A DNA stretch of 9,369 bases. It comes from Candidatus Methanogaster sp. UBA203 (GTDB lineage Archaea; Halobacteriota; Methanosarcinia; Methanosarcinales; Methanogasteraceae). Within the stretch, counting starts at the first letter, position 1, and the number at the start of each line of letters is the position of its first letter. Position numbers and translations under genes: made by a program. Of the stretch, positions 1-6,280 are shown one piece after another. Under the pieces are notes generated by a model. That model made no database searches. It saw only the letters and a list, made by a program, of their open reading frames with translations, and was not told where the DNA came from. Location of the stretch: contig DASC01000030.1 in the NCBI GenBank assembly GCA_002503595.1, forward strand, positions 1 through 9,369. Reading direction: 5' to 3'.

Positions 1-70
1 ATTCAACAGTTGGATCGATCTGTACGATATGTTCGGCGGTTGGATTTGCTTCTTTATTATGGCCATCCAT
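1..70 (-). CDS. 5' end of an unidentified gene running off the left edge
   Basis: Reading the minus strand from the ATG at 70-68 gives 23 open codons to the window edge, beginning MDGHNKEANPTAEH and continuing IVQIDPTVE. The start is supported by a purine-rich Shine-Dalgarno site (GAGGGTGAT, 82-74) just upstream and by a TATA box at 107-114, about 40 nt from the ATG. The visible peptide is soluble and polar, with no signal peptide or membrane segment, unlike the three secreted proteins just upstream, so it is probably a separate transcription unit. I do not recognise the family from so short a fragment. That a gene starts here is fairly likely; its function is unknown. Confidence 0.65.
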   Translation of the reverse strand, partial: MDGHNKEANPTAEHIVQIDPTVE

Positions 71-104
71 GCTATCACCCTCAGACCGCCATAATTGTGT
101 TTAT

Positions 105-115
105 TGTATATAAGA
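105..115 (-). promoter_or_regulatory. TATA box for the left-edge gene
   Basis: The minus strand reads CTTATATACAA here, a good match to the archaeal TATA consensus. The predicted transcription start about 25 nt downstream (near 85) leaves a short leader of about 15 nt that contains the Shine-Dalgarno site. The element lies between the stop of the glycosidase-like gene (237) and the ATG at 70, so the left-edge gene can be transcribed independently. Confidence 0.6.
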
Positions 116-236
116 GTAGTGATGGTTTAGTGGCACCTTAACCGAACACCAATGAGATTTGTTCATGTTACTCCTCTTTTCCGATTTTGTGGATGCTATT
201 GCAAGCATAATCAGTATATCGATAACATGCTTAAAT

Positions 237-2330
237 TTAACCAAGCTTTATGCGCCCACCCGCAGTCTGCAGGATCACCAGAGCGTCGAGCGCGTTGACC
301 TGTCTGTCGCGGCTTACATCAGCGGTGGTTGTGTATTCGCCGCGGACAGCCATCTGGAGTACAATCGCGGCGTCAGCGGGCGTGATGTCGCCGTCAGAGT
401 TGAGATCGCCATAGAGCAAGGGAGGTACAGGTTCCGAGGTGTCAACATTCCAGTAGGGATTATATCCAAGCTCCGCAAAAACGAACCAAGCAGTAGCTCC
501 TGTATGCAATCTGGCATCATATATCCAGTCGAAACCAGTGCTCACTCCATCATGTGAAGCTGCAACCAGACCTTTTCCGTTAGTGTTGTTGGCTTCTTTC
601 CGTGCCCTTCTTAACTCACCACTATACAGATTTGCCTTTGTTTCATCTCCTAATATCTGATAAGCTACGACCATGTGGGCTGTACCCTCAAACCAGACAC
701 CATCCGTATCATTATTAAAATCAAACCCCTTAAATCCATCTGCTTCCGCATAACACTTGTTCTCAACCCACTTTATCCCACTTTCATATTTGTTGGTCTC
801 ATCCATAGCCATAAGACCCCAAGGATTCACATCAGCAGGAATATTGGCTTTGTTTATACTGATACCATCTTCTGATGTACCAGTCCAGAAATGTCCTTCG
901 TTTTCATCCCACATGGCTTCTACAAAATGTCTGGCATGTAGAGCTCTTTCTATCCATACTCCATCCCGGGTCAATTTATAGAGCCTTGTAAAGGCAACAT
1001 AAACATCTATATTGTGTTCTGTGGATTTCCATGAAACCTTTGTTTGACCTTGTGGGTTATTTGCTGTTTTCTCCCATTCTTCATAACCTCCTGTATAGCC
1101 ACCAGCACCTCGTTCATCTCTGCACTCATCTTCTATCCATTCACATAATCTGATTGATGCATTGAGATATGTATCTTCTTGAGTCTCTTCATATAGGGAG
1201 AGAAGGGCAATAATTGGCCATGCGACATTCCCGGTATGAGCACTCACAGAAAATCTATCTTCATACCATGTGTCATTCTTCACATCCCACCATCCAGGCA
1301 TCCTCACAGTATCTTCCTTTCCATGTGGTTTCCAGCTGGGAAAGAGTTTCAAATCCCCTCCCTGATATGCATTGCGAAGGCGTCCATCAGTGAAGTGTCT
1401 ATCATGCTCTATAGCATAAACTAAAGCATCTCCAATAAGCCTGGCACGTTCTAAATCCTCCTCAGTGCCATTGGCTAAAAATGACAGAAGAACTAAAGCA
1501 TTATCATAGGTGAAAGCGGTGTTTTTCAAAACGGGTTCATCAGCGGGCAAGAGCTCATAGCTAACTAAAAACCGTGGCTCGTCTAAACGTTCTTTATCAT
1601 ATTTAATATCATCCAGATAAAATGTAATGGGTTTATTATTATTTTTACGAGCATTGGTCACCCATCCAAAACCGCCCAGGACATAACTCAGATCCGCACC
1701 ACCCAACTCTATGGTATATTGCTGCCATTCTTTGCCCAGAGTCTTGTATCCCAATGATCTTTTGGGCGAAGAGTCTGGATGAGGGGCAGTGGGGTTAGCC
1801 GTATTCGGATCTCTTCCCACACCGAACGCGAAAAACTCTACGCGCTCCCCTCCTTCTTCACCTCTTGCCCAGAAAACAAGTTCTGTGGCTCCTGTGAGAT
1901 TAAATCCAGCATCGAGATACTCACCCCAATTTTGTTTTGGTTGTGTTTCCTCTCCTTCCAAAGCACCGTTCATCAAATACCAGCCACCCCAACTAGTGCC
2001 AGTGCCATTAAACTTGTTTTCTATGCAGGTTGCCCCATTATGAGGGTTTTCAAAGCATCCTGGATTAATTTCTGCATCTACCCCCATCTTTGCTGGCAGT
2101 ACAAAATGGTTTCCAGCAGCAGATAAATCCGTGTAAACATCGAAATCGGAATGATACTTATCCATTATCTCTTCCAAGTGTTCTAAAGCCAACACCTCCG
2201 ATGTCTGCGTGGGATTGACACCACCATCGTCATACTCCATGTTAGCTGATGCGCTTCCAATAAATACCAACATTGCAATTACAGCCACAGAAGAAACTGC
2301 TATCATTTGCTTTAAAATTTGTTTAGTCAT
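237..2330 (-). CDS. secreted (alpha/alpha) toroid glycosidase-like protein with C-terminal dockerin
   Basis: This 697-aa protein is read from the ATG at 2330, which has an ideal Shine-Dalgarno site (GGTGGAGGAAAGA) directly upstream; an upstream ATG at 2363 in the same frame lacks one. Residues 1-29 form a signal peptide (basic start, hydrophobic 10-24, likely cleavage after SASA). Residues about 85-247 look like a beta-rich carbohydrate-binding-type domain (WGGWYLMNG, ELVFWARG, WQQYTIEL, ITFYLDDIKY). Residues about 270-627 show the repeated helical hairpins of six-hairpin glycosidases (TYDNALVLLSFL, STEHNIDVYVAF, FVEAMW, DGVWFEGTAHM, LHTGATAWFVFAEL). E438, D546 or E549 could be catalytic, but I cannot assign them. 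Residues 640-690 are a type I dockerin with two calcium-loop repeats (D-N-D-G-D, then D-S-D-R-D). It is secreted and would bind a cohesin partner. The exact enzyme family and substrate are inferred only. I see no convincing TATA box in the 147 nt upstream, so cotranscription with the S-layer gene is possible. Confidence 0.85.
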   Translation of the reverse strand: MTKQILKQMIAVSSVAVIAMLVFIGSASANMEYDDGGVNPTQTSEVLALEHLEEIMDKYHSDFDVYTDLSAAGNHFVLPAKMGVDAEINPGCFENPHNGATCIENKFNGTGTSWGGWYLMNGALEGEETQPKQNWGEYLDAGFNLTGATELVFWARGEEGGERVEFFAFGVGRDPNTANPTAPHPDSSPKRSLGYKTLGKEWQQYTIELGGADLSYVLGGFGWVTNARKNNNKPITFYLDDIKYDKERLDEPRFLVSYELLPADEPVLKNTAFTYDNALVLLSFLANGTEEDLERARLIGDALVYAIEHDRHFTDGRLRNAYQGGDLKLFPSWKPHGKEDTVRMPGWWDVKNDTWYEDRFSVSAHTGNVAWPIIALLSLYEETQEDTYLNASIRLCEWIEDECRDERGAGGYTGGYEEWEKTANNPQGQTKVSWKSTEHNIDVYVAFTRLYKLTRDGVWIERALHARHFVEAMWDENEGHFWTGTSEDGISINKANIPADVNPWGLMAMDETNKYESGIKWVENKCYAEADGFKGFDFNNDTDGVWFEGTAHMVVAYQILGDETKANLYSGELRRARKEANNTNGKGLVAASHDGVSTGFDWIYDARLHTGATAWFVFAELGYNPYWNVDTSEPVPPLLYGDLNSDGDITPADAAIVLQMAVRGEYTTTADVSRDRQVNALDALVILQTAGGRIKLG
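252..413 (-). other. dockerin type I domain of the glycosidase-like protein
   Basis: The domain covers residues 640-693 of the protein. The first repeat has the calcium-loop pattern DLNSDGDITPAD followed by an AAIVLQMAVRG helix. The second has DVSRDRQVNALD followed by ALVILQ, with Arg in place of the usual Gly at loop position 6. A 20-bp block (ccgcggacagccatctggag, 340-359) is identical to the S-layer protein's dockerin at 2551-2570, so the two domains share a recent origin. By hand count 241-420 is about 61% GC (109/180), against about 43% (78/180) for 661-840 in the enzyme body. Confidence 0.85.
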
Positions 2331-2450
2331 TCTTTCCTCCACCATTTTTCCACTTTTGTCCATTCTAATCTTATTTCAACACTGTTCTGCGCCACCACCA
2401 AAAGAAATCGCGCGTCATCCATGCCATCTGCTGCAGAACATCACTACCTC

Positions 2451-2480
2451 TCACAAAACGATCACCTCTGCCGCCGCCTA
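2451..2480 (-). other. amber codon plus in-frame continuation of the dockerin
   Basis: After ...LDALMIL the minus strand reads TAG, then eight sense codons (AAAEVIVL) and TGA at 2453-2451. The sister dockerin in this window ends LDALVILQTAGGRIKLG and then stops, so TAG sits exactly where CAG (Gln) is expected and the continuation matches in length and hydrophobic pattern. This fits a single CAG-to-TAG transition. TAG readthrough (pyrrolysine or suppression) would also explain it. The other complete genes here end in TAA or TGA, so TAG is not used as a terminator elsewhere in the window. Confidence 0.75.
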
Positions 2481-4589
2481 CAGGATCATTAGCGCGTCGA
2501 GGGAAGTGACCTGCCCGTCGTCGCTCACGTCCGCGAATGGATCCCATTTACCGCGGACAGCCATCTGGAGGACGATCACAGCGTCTGTGGGGGTGATAAC
2601 ACCATCTTGATTAACATCTCCACGCGATTTGATTTCAACCCGCACCCGGTCACTAACATTTGTGCCTGTGGCATCGATGACGATTAACGCGATGAGATGG
2701 CTTCCAGTACCAAAAGCGGCATCAAACGAATTACCAGTTCCGATGATGATACCATCTTCGTACCACGTGTATGTGTAGGGCGCTGTCCCGTCTGCTGCTG
2801 ATGCGTTGAATGTTATCGCATCTCCCTCTACGAATATCTGTCCATCGAGGGGGGTGGAGATCGATGGGAGAATGGTGGTCGCAGATCCTGTGTGTAACGT
2901 TTTTTTGTCCTCTTCTCCAAACATCATCAACACACTTCCATCGACATCGGAGTACTGGGTGACGTACATTAGCTGCACTACATCATAGTCCGTGTCACGG
3001 AAAACCGCATCAACGTATGCGCTGAACACCAGTGCACCGGTTGAATTGTAATATTTAAACCATCTGTCTACATCATCCCACCCCCCCGAATTAGCAATCG
3101 CATCCGTAACAACCACGCCATTCTTTGATAGAGATAGCCACACTTTAGTTCCATCCAGATCAACATCCTTCGCATCGAGCGAATAACCTTCACAGAGATC
3201 CCACATATCTCCTATTGGGTTTGCAGTGGCAAATGTTTTTGATCCGCGATCGATTAACTTCCTGCCCGTTTCAGAGTATTGATTCACATTTGTGAGTTTA
3301 ACCATATCTTCAAGTTTGCCGCGAAACACGGCATCTACTGTGCAATTGACGATCTCGATCCCTGTTTCGTACGTGAAAGACTCATCCGATACCAGTATGT
3401 CATCCTTGAGCACGCTTCCGTCTCTGGATAACTCAATCCAAACTTTATTCCCTCCACCACACCAATACATCTCTTCAAAATCCTTCACCGTGAGCACATA
3501 CCCGTTCAGCAGTTCCCACTGCATGATGGTCGGATCTGCTGTCTTGTAGAAATAAGACTCGTGAGCGAGTAGAGCAGTTCCATTGACATCAGAATACTGA
3601 TTGACATTCACGAGTTTGACCACATTTGCCTCACAGCCACGGAACACGCGATCGACCACACAGTTTATGCCGCCGACGCCGGTGGTGTATGTGAATGTAG
3701 AACTCTCGTTTAATATCGTTTCCTTCATGATCGCGTCATTCTTTGATAACTCAAGGACGACTTTGTCGTTAAAACCGACATCCTTCACCGTGAGCACATA
3801 GCCGTCGGCAAGATCCCATGGGATACCAGTTGGATCTGCTGATTTAAATAAATGAGACTCATTGTTAATTAATATACTGCCACTCATCTCTGAACGTTGG
3901 CGGACTTCCACAAGTTCAACTGCATTCAAAATATCTCCGCAAAATGCTGCTTTCAGGGTTGCATTGATGACATCAGTTCCATCTTTGACATAGCTGTACC
4001 GACAATCCGAATCAACTGGCGCTTTGGACTCTTCCGTCAGTATCTTCTCATCGACCACCGCGCCATTTTTCAGGAGGATAATCCGTGCTTTATCTCCATC
4101 AAAAGCGACATCCTTTGCTGCGATGGAATAATCTTCGGATAGATCCCATGAATCGATCCAGCAACCATCCAGCACAAACCCATAATCGCCCGAAAACTGA
4201 TCATCGATCACAAAAACATCTTTGATCTGTACCATACTGGCGCATGTTCCACGAAGGACCGCGGAGACATAGCATGAAAATATCAGAACACCCCCCTCTG
4301 TGTACGTGTATACGCGATACTCTAAATTGGAACTGCCAGTATCGATTACCTCGTTATCAAGTTCAATTTCGTCTTTGTACAGCCATAGCCAAACTTTGTC
4401 ACCCTCGAAATCGACATCCTTTGCTTCGAGTGCATATCCTCCACCAAGATCCCATTGCTCACCTACCACAAGTGTCTTTGTATCATCACCGTTGGACGCA
4501 AATGCATCTGCACATGCGCATCCTATAAATGCTAATATAAGCAATCCTATCAGCACACAGTTCTTATTCATCCCGGATATCTTTTTCAT
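2478..4589 (-). CDS. surface protein: five S-layer-type repeats, PKD/Ig-like domain, dockerin cut by an amber codon
   Basis: This 703-aa protein is read from the ATG at 4589, supported by AGGTGG five nt upstream. An in-frame extension to a GTG at 4670 would overlap the preceding gene and lacks support. Residues 1-30 are a signal peptide. Five tandem units of about 100-115 aa follow, each opening with W-D/E-L-x(3)-Y-x-L/I-x-A/V-K-D (Trp at 46, 148, 258, 358, 463) and containing K-V-W-L-x-L-x-K/R-D/N-G and N-V-N-Q-Y-S-like motifs. They resemble the S-layer family domain of Methanosarcina (PF07752). Residues about 577-655 are a PKD/Ig-like domain (APYTYTWYEDG). Residues 657-703 are a dockerin (DVNQDGVITPTD, then DVSDDGQVTSLD) that ends abruptly at TAG (2480-2478), eight codons before a TGA. 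There is no C-terminal membrane anchor, so attachment would rely on docking. The role is structural surface protein (inference from family). Confidence 0.87.
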   Translation of the reverse strand: MKKISGMNKNCVLIGLLILAFIGCACADAFASNGDDTKTLVVGEQWDLGGGYALEAKDVDFEGDKVWLWLYKDEIELDNEVIDTGSSNLEYRVYTYTEGGVLIFSCYVSAVLRGTCASMVQIKDVFVIDDQFSGDYGFVLDGCWIDSWDLSEDYSIAAKDVAFDGDKARIILLKNGAVVDEKILTEESKAPVDSDCRYSYVKDGTDVINATLKAAFCGDILNAVELVEVRQRSEMSGSILINNESHLFKSADPTGIPWDLADGYVLTVKDVGFNDKVVLELSKNDAIMKETILNESSTFTYTTGVGGINCVVDRVFRGCEANVVKLVNVNQYSDVNGTALLAHESYFYKTADPTIMQWELLNGYVLTVKDFEEMYWCGGGNKVWIELSRDGSVLKDDILVSDESFTYETGIEIVNCTVDAVFRGKLEDMVKLTNVNQYSETGRKLIDRGSKTFATANPIGDMWDLCEGYSLDAKDVDLDGTKVWLSLSKNGVVVTDAIANSGGWDDVDRWFKYYNSTGALVFSAYVDAVFRDTDYDVVQLMYVTQYSDVDGSVLMMFGEEDKKTLHTGSATTILPSISTPLDGQIFVEGDAITFNASAADGTAPYTYTWYEDGIIIGTGNSFDAAFGTGSHLIALIVIDATGTNVSDRVRVEIKSRGDVNQDGVITPTDAVIVLQMAVRGKWDPFADVSDDGQVTSLDALMIL
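3481..3800. repeat. internal direct repeat inside the S-layer-type gene
   Basis: The 20-mer tccttcaccgtgagcacata occurs at 3481-3500 and again at 3781-3800, exactly 300 bp (100 codons) apart. It encodes the YVLTVKD motif at the start of repeat units 3 and 4. Identity at the DNA level suggests a recent in-frame duplication or gene conversion between these two units; the other units are similar mainly at protein level. Confidence 0.8.
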
Positions 4590-4641
4590 CCAAACCACCT
4601 GCGATGGATAACGCTTTTCTATATCTACCATAAACTTTGTG

Positions 4642-4650
4642 TTATATTTC
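4642..4650 (-). promoter_or_regulatory. possible TATA box for the S-layer-type gene
   Basis: The minus strand reads GAAATATAA, overlapping the stop codon of the upstream lipoprotein gene. A start about 25 nt downstream would give a leader of about 30 nt before the ATG at 4589. The match is moderate, and the 52-nt gap between the genes also allows cotranscription. Confidence 0.3.
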
Positions 4651-5622
4651 GTTCCATATTCCCGCGCCACATCCGTTACTCCACCAACCCCCCTCTATAT
4701 CAATGTTCACGGTGTAAATTTGACCGCTGAATGTGACATTGTAGGCATTGCGGGCGCGATCGGATTCTACAAGCTCCCACGTGCCCAGTCCGCGCCTATG
4801 TGTTCCATTGAACTTTACATCACCATCGCTGTAAAAAATCAGGTCGTCATTGATCCATGTACGGTTGCTCGTGCAGTAGCGTCCACCTGTCGCCCTTATC
4901 GGATATCGCACGAATCCATCCCTACATTCTGGCACAAACAGTGGACTTGGATCGCCCACGACCCATGATATAACTTCGCAGTCGCTCGAAATGACATTGC
5001 TAAGATTATACTGAACCACGAAGTCCGTCACCTCCCCTGAAAGATCGAATAAGACGTATACGTCCAAGGTGTCACCATCCGAAAGTTTATGTACCGGTTT
5101 CATGGGTTTTATATCGGTGTGTGGCGTCGTTTGGTATTTTCTACCGCGTTTGTCCATTATCCACCAATCCTTCAGCCCGGTCTCGACCTCATGGTCGCAG
5201 GTCGAATTGATCGTCACATGGAGTTTGACGTGTCTCACATTTATTTCCTGCCTCCAATCGGTGCTCTCTGTATAGCGATGTTCATTCTTAACCATCGTGC
5301 ATGTCACACTCAGTCCAGACCGATTCACAGTCTCATTCATCTCGACTGTTATATTCGGATCCCCGTGCTCTATCGGCGTCGCCTTCACTTCTGGTTCTGG
5401 CTCAAGCTCTGGCATCGTCCCAGTCTCTGCCTCCGACTCATTGATCCGCTCTTCGATCTCACTATCGTTGAGTCTCTCACCAACCTTAACGAGTGTCGTG
5501 TTCGTGCCATTGCTCGCGTTACCGTCAGACACATTCCATGCATCGCTCGTATCATCATCGATGCATCCTGACATCGCTGCAATCGCAAGCAATACCACCG
5601 CAAATATCGCTATTGTTTTCAT
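4642..5622 (-). CDS. sequon-rich surface lipoprotein with DUF4352-like and lipocalin-like regions
   Basis: This 326-aa protein starts at the ATG at 5622, preceded by GAGGTG with a 6-nt spacer; an in-frame GTG at 5631 overlaps that site and is less likely. Residues 1-19 are a hydrophobic signal segment ending in a lipobox (AMSG before Cys20), so the protein is probably lipid-anchored outside the cell. Residues 21-105 are an acidic, Asn/Ser/Thr/Glu-rich stalk. Residues about 100-220 resemble the DUF4352-like Ig fold (VTCTMVKNEHRY, VKLHVTINST, DVYVLFDL). Residues about 255-326 resemble short lipocalin-like domains (LIFYSDGDVKFNG, GTWELVESD, YTVNIDIEGGWW). I count 14 N-x-S/T sequons, ten in the first 140 residues, so heavy N-glycosylation is likely. 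It is the first gene of the three-gene surface cluster. Its specific function is unknown. Confidence 0.85.
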   Translation of the reverse strand: MKTIAIFAVVLLAIAAMSGCIDDDTSDAWNVSDGNASNGTNTTLVKVGERLNDSEIEERINESEAETGTMPELEPEPEVKATPIEHGDPNITVEMNETVNRSGLSVTCTMVKNEHRYTESTDWRQEINVRHVKLHVTINSTCDHEVETGLKDWWIMDKRGRKYQTTPHTDIKPMKPVHKLSDGDTLDVYVLFDLSGEVTDFVVQYNLSNVISSDCEVISWVVGDPSPLFVPECRDGFVRYPIRATGGRYCTSNRTWINDDLIFYSDGDVKFNGTHRRGLGTWELVESDRARNAYNVTFSGQIYTVNIDIEGGWWSNGCGAGIWNEI

Positions 5623-5693
5623 TATCCGCACCTCTCAACGAACTCCAGTATCGTCGTGTCGAGCATCACCTTCATTTGTTGGATGTTTTTGTG

Positions 5694-5703
5694 TTATATA
5701 TTG
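5694..5703 (-). promoter_or_regulatory. TATA box for the lipoprotein gene and surface cluster
   Basis: The minus strand reads CAATATATAA. A start about 25 nt downstream (near 5673) would give a leader of about 50 nt to the ATG at 5622, including the Shine-Dalgarno site. As the first element of the three-gene run, it may drive the whole surface-protein cluster. Confidence 0.5.
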
Positions 5704-5739
5704 TATTCGGAAGTAAGGGTATCCGAAACTACTGAATAT

Positions 5740-5833
5740 ACACCCCCTCAAAGTCACACACCCATCCCACAACTCCCTTCGCCAACACAGCCAACCCGAC
5801 CTCCACATACTTATGACACCCCTTCGAAGTCAC
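5740..5833. repeat. 18-bp direct repeat bounding a G-poor, C-rich tract
   Basis: ACACCCCCTCAAAGTCAC at 5740-5757 recurs as ACACCCCTTCGAAGTCAC at 5816-5833 (16 of 18 identical, 76 bp apart). The whole 94-bp interval has 45 C but only 7 G on the plus strand, so the minus strand is G-rich with several runs of three to five G. It lies between the small zinc-knuckle gene and the lipoprotein promoter. No protein-like reading frame is convincing. It could be a minus-strand untranslated RNA, a regulator-binding region or a G-quadruplex-prone stretch. Confidence 0.6.
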
Positions 5834-5845
5834 CAAACCCCGGAC

Positions 5846-6055
5846 TTAAGTACAAGGCTTGTGCATAACGATTCGTCCCTCCGCATATACGATTCCTGCG
5901 TCCCGTTGCATCTCTTTACAGGTCTTACAAATAATCCCATGCCCTGAAGCGCGATCGTCTCCAACCAGAATCACCCGCTGTTGCTTCGGTGTCATCACTA
6001 CACGATCAGTCAAAAATGATACGTGCCCATCATGATGAAGTTCTCCACGCTTCAT
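5846..6055 (-). CDS. small CxxC/HxxC zinc-knuckle protein, probably leaderless
   Basis: This 69-aa protein (starts MKRGELHHDGH) ends at TAA. Its C-terminal part has Cys43-Lys-Thr-Cys46 and His65-Lys-Pro-Cys68 separated by 18 residues, a four-ligand pattern expected for a structural zinc site. The N-terminus carries an additional HHDGH cluster. The ATG at 6055 lies about 28 nt from the centre of a strong TATA box at 6077-6089, the geometry of a leaderless archaeal transcript, and no Shine-Dalgarno site precedes it. Promoter and protein features together make a real gene likely despite its size. I do not recognise the family. It could be a nucleic-acid-binding or protein-binding zinc protein (inference). 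It is separated from both neighbouring gene groups by non-coding DNA. Confidence 0.6.
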   Translation of the reverse strand: MKRGELHHDGHVSFLTDRVVMTPKQQRVILVGDDRASGHGIICKTCKEMQRDAGIVYAEGRIVMHKPCT

Positions 6056-6076
6056 GCAGCGGATGTAAGTACTCAA

Positions 6077-6089
6077 CCTATATAAAACC
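6077..6089 (-). promoter_or_regulatory. strong TATA box for the small zinc-knuckle gene
   Basis: The minus strand reads GGTTTTATATAGG, close to the archaeal TATA consensus. Counting about 25 nt downstream from its centre puts transcription start within a few bases of the ATG at 6055, predicting a leaderless mRNA. Confidence 0.6.
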
Positions 6090-6117
6090 TTCCTGAGAAA
6101 GCACTCTTGAAAAGTCG

Positions 6118-6135
6118 GAGAATATCATGATTCTC
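6118..6135. repeat. inverted repeat upstream of the zinc-knuckle promoter
   Basis: GAGAAT-ATCATG-ATTCTC forms a perfect 6-bp inverted repeat around a 6-nt spacer. It ends 29 bp upstream of the TATA box at 6077-6089 and about 150 bp beyond the NrpR-like gene's stop. It could be an operator; a terminator hairpin for the upstream operon is less likely because no T-run follows. Of the remaining sequence in 6090-6280 I can identify nothing else. Confidence 0.4.
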
Positions 6136-6280
6136 GCCAATCATTACAACCCTGATTTTTCAGCGGAATACACACAACTTTTGTGGCGCTCGATTACACT
6201 GCTCTGGCACTGACTCCGATGCTGGCGAATACCTCGCATCAGGTCCACAAATTGAATTGTCAGGACAGTAAGTCCCAGTC

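Noticed and set aside
159..557. Plus-strand frame of 132 codons opposite the glycosidase-like dockerin
   Set aside because: It is antisense to a well-supported domain with clear calcium-loop motifs and shows no protein-like features of its own.
2384..2439. 7-bp inverted repeat (gttctgc...gcagaac) between the S-layer-type and glycosidase-like genes as a terminator
   Set aside because: The arms are 42 nt apart and no T-run follows on the minus strand. This is readily expected by chance.
5656..5868. Plus-strand proline/threonine-rich frame of 70 codons
   Set aside because: The Pro/Thr bias follows from the G-poor, C-rich base composition. It begins inside the lipoprotein's promoter region on the opposite strand, and I see no clear Shine-Dalgarno site.
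6173..6185. Small hairpin CACAA-CTT-TTGTG downstream of the NrpR-like gene as a terminator
   Set aside because: A 5-bp AT-rich stem without a following T-run on the minus strand is too weak to call.
6155..6280. Minus-strand short Cys-containing open stretch after the NrpR-like gene, perhaps a decayed gene
   Set aside because: About 40 codons open in one frame (TGTYCPDNSICGPDARYSPA onward to a TGA), but no start codon, Shine-Dalgarno site or recognised family. Not distinguishable from chance.
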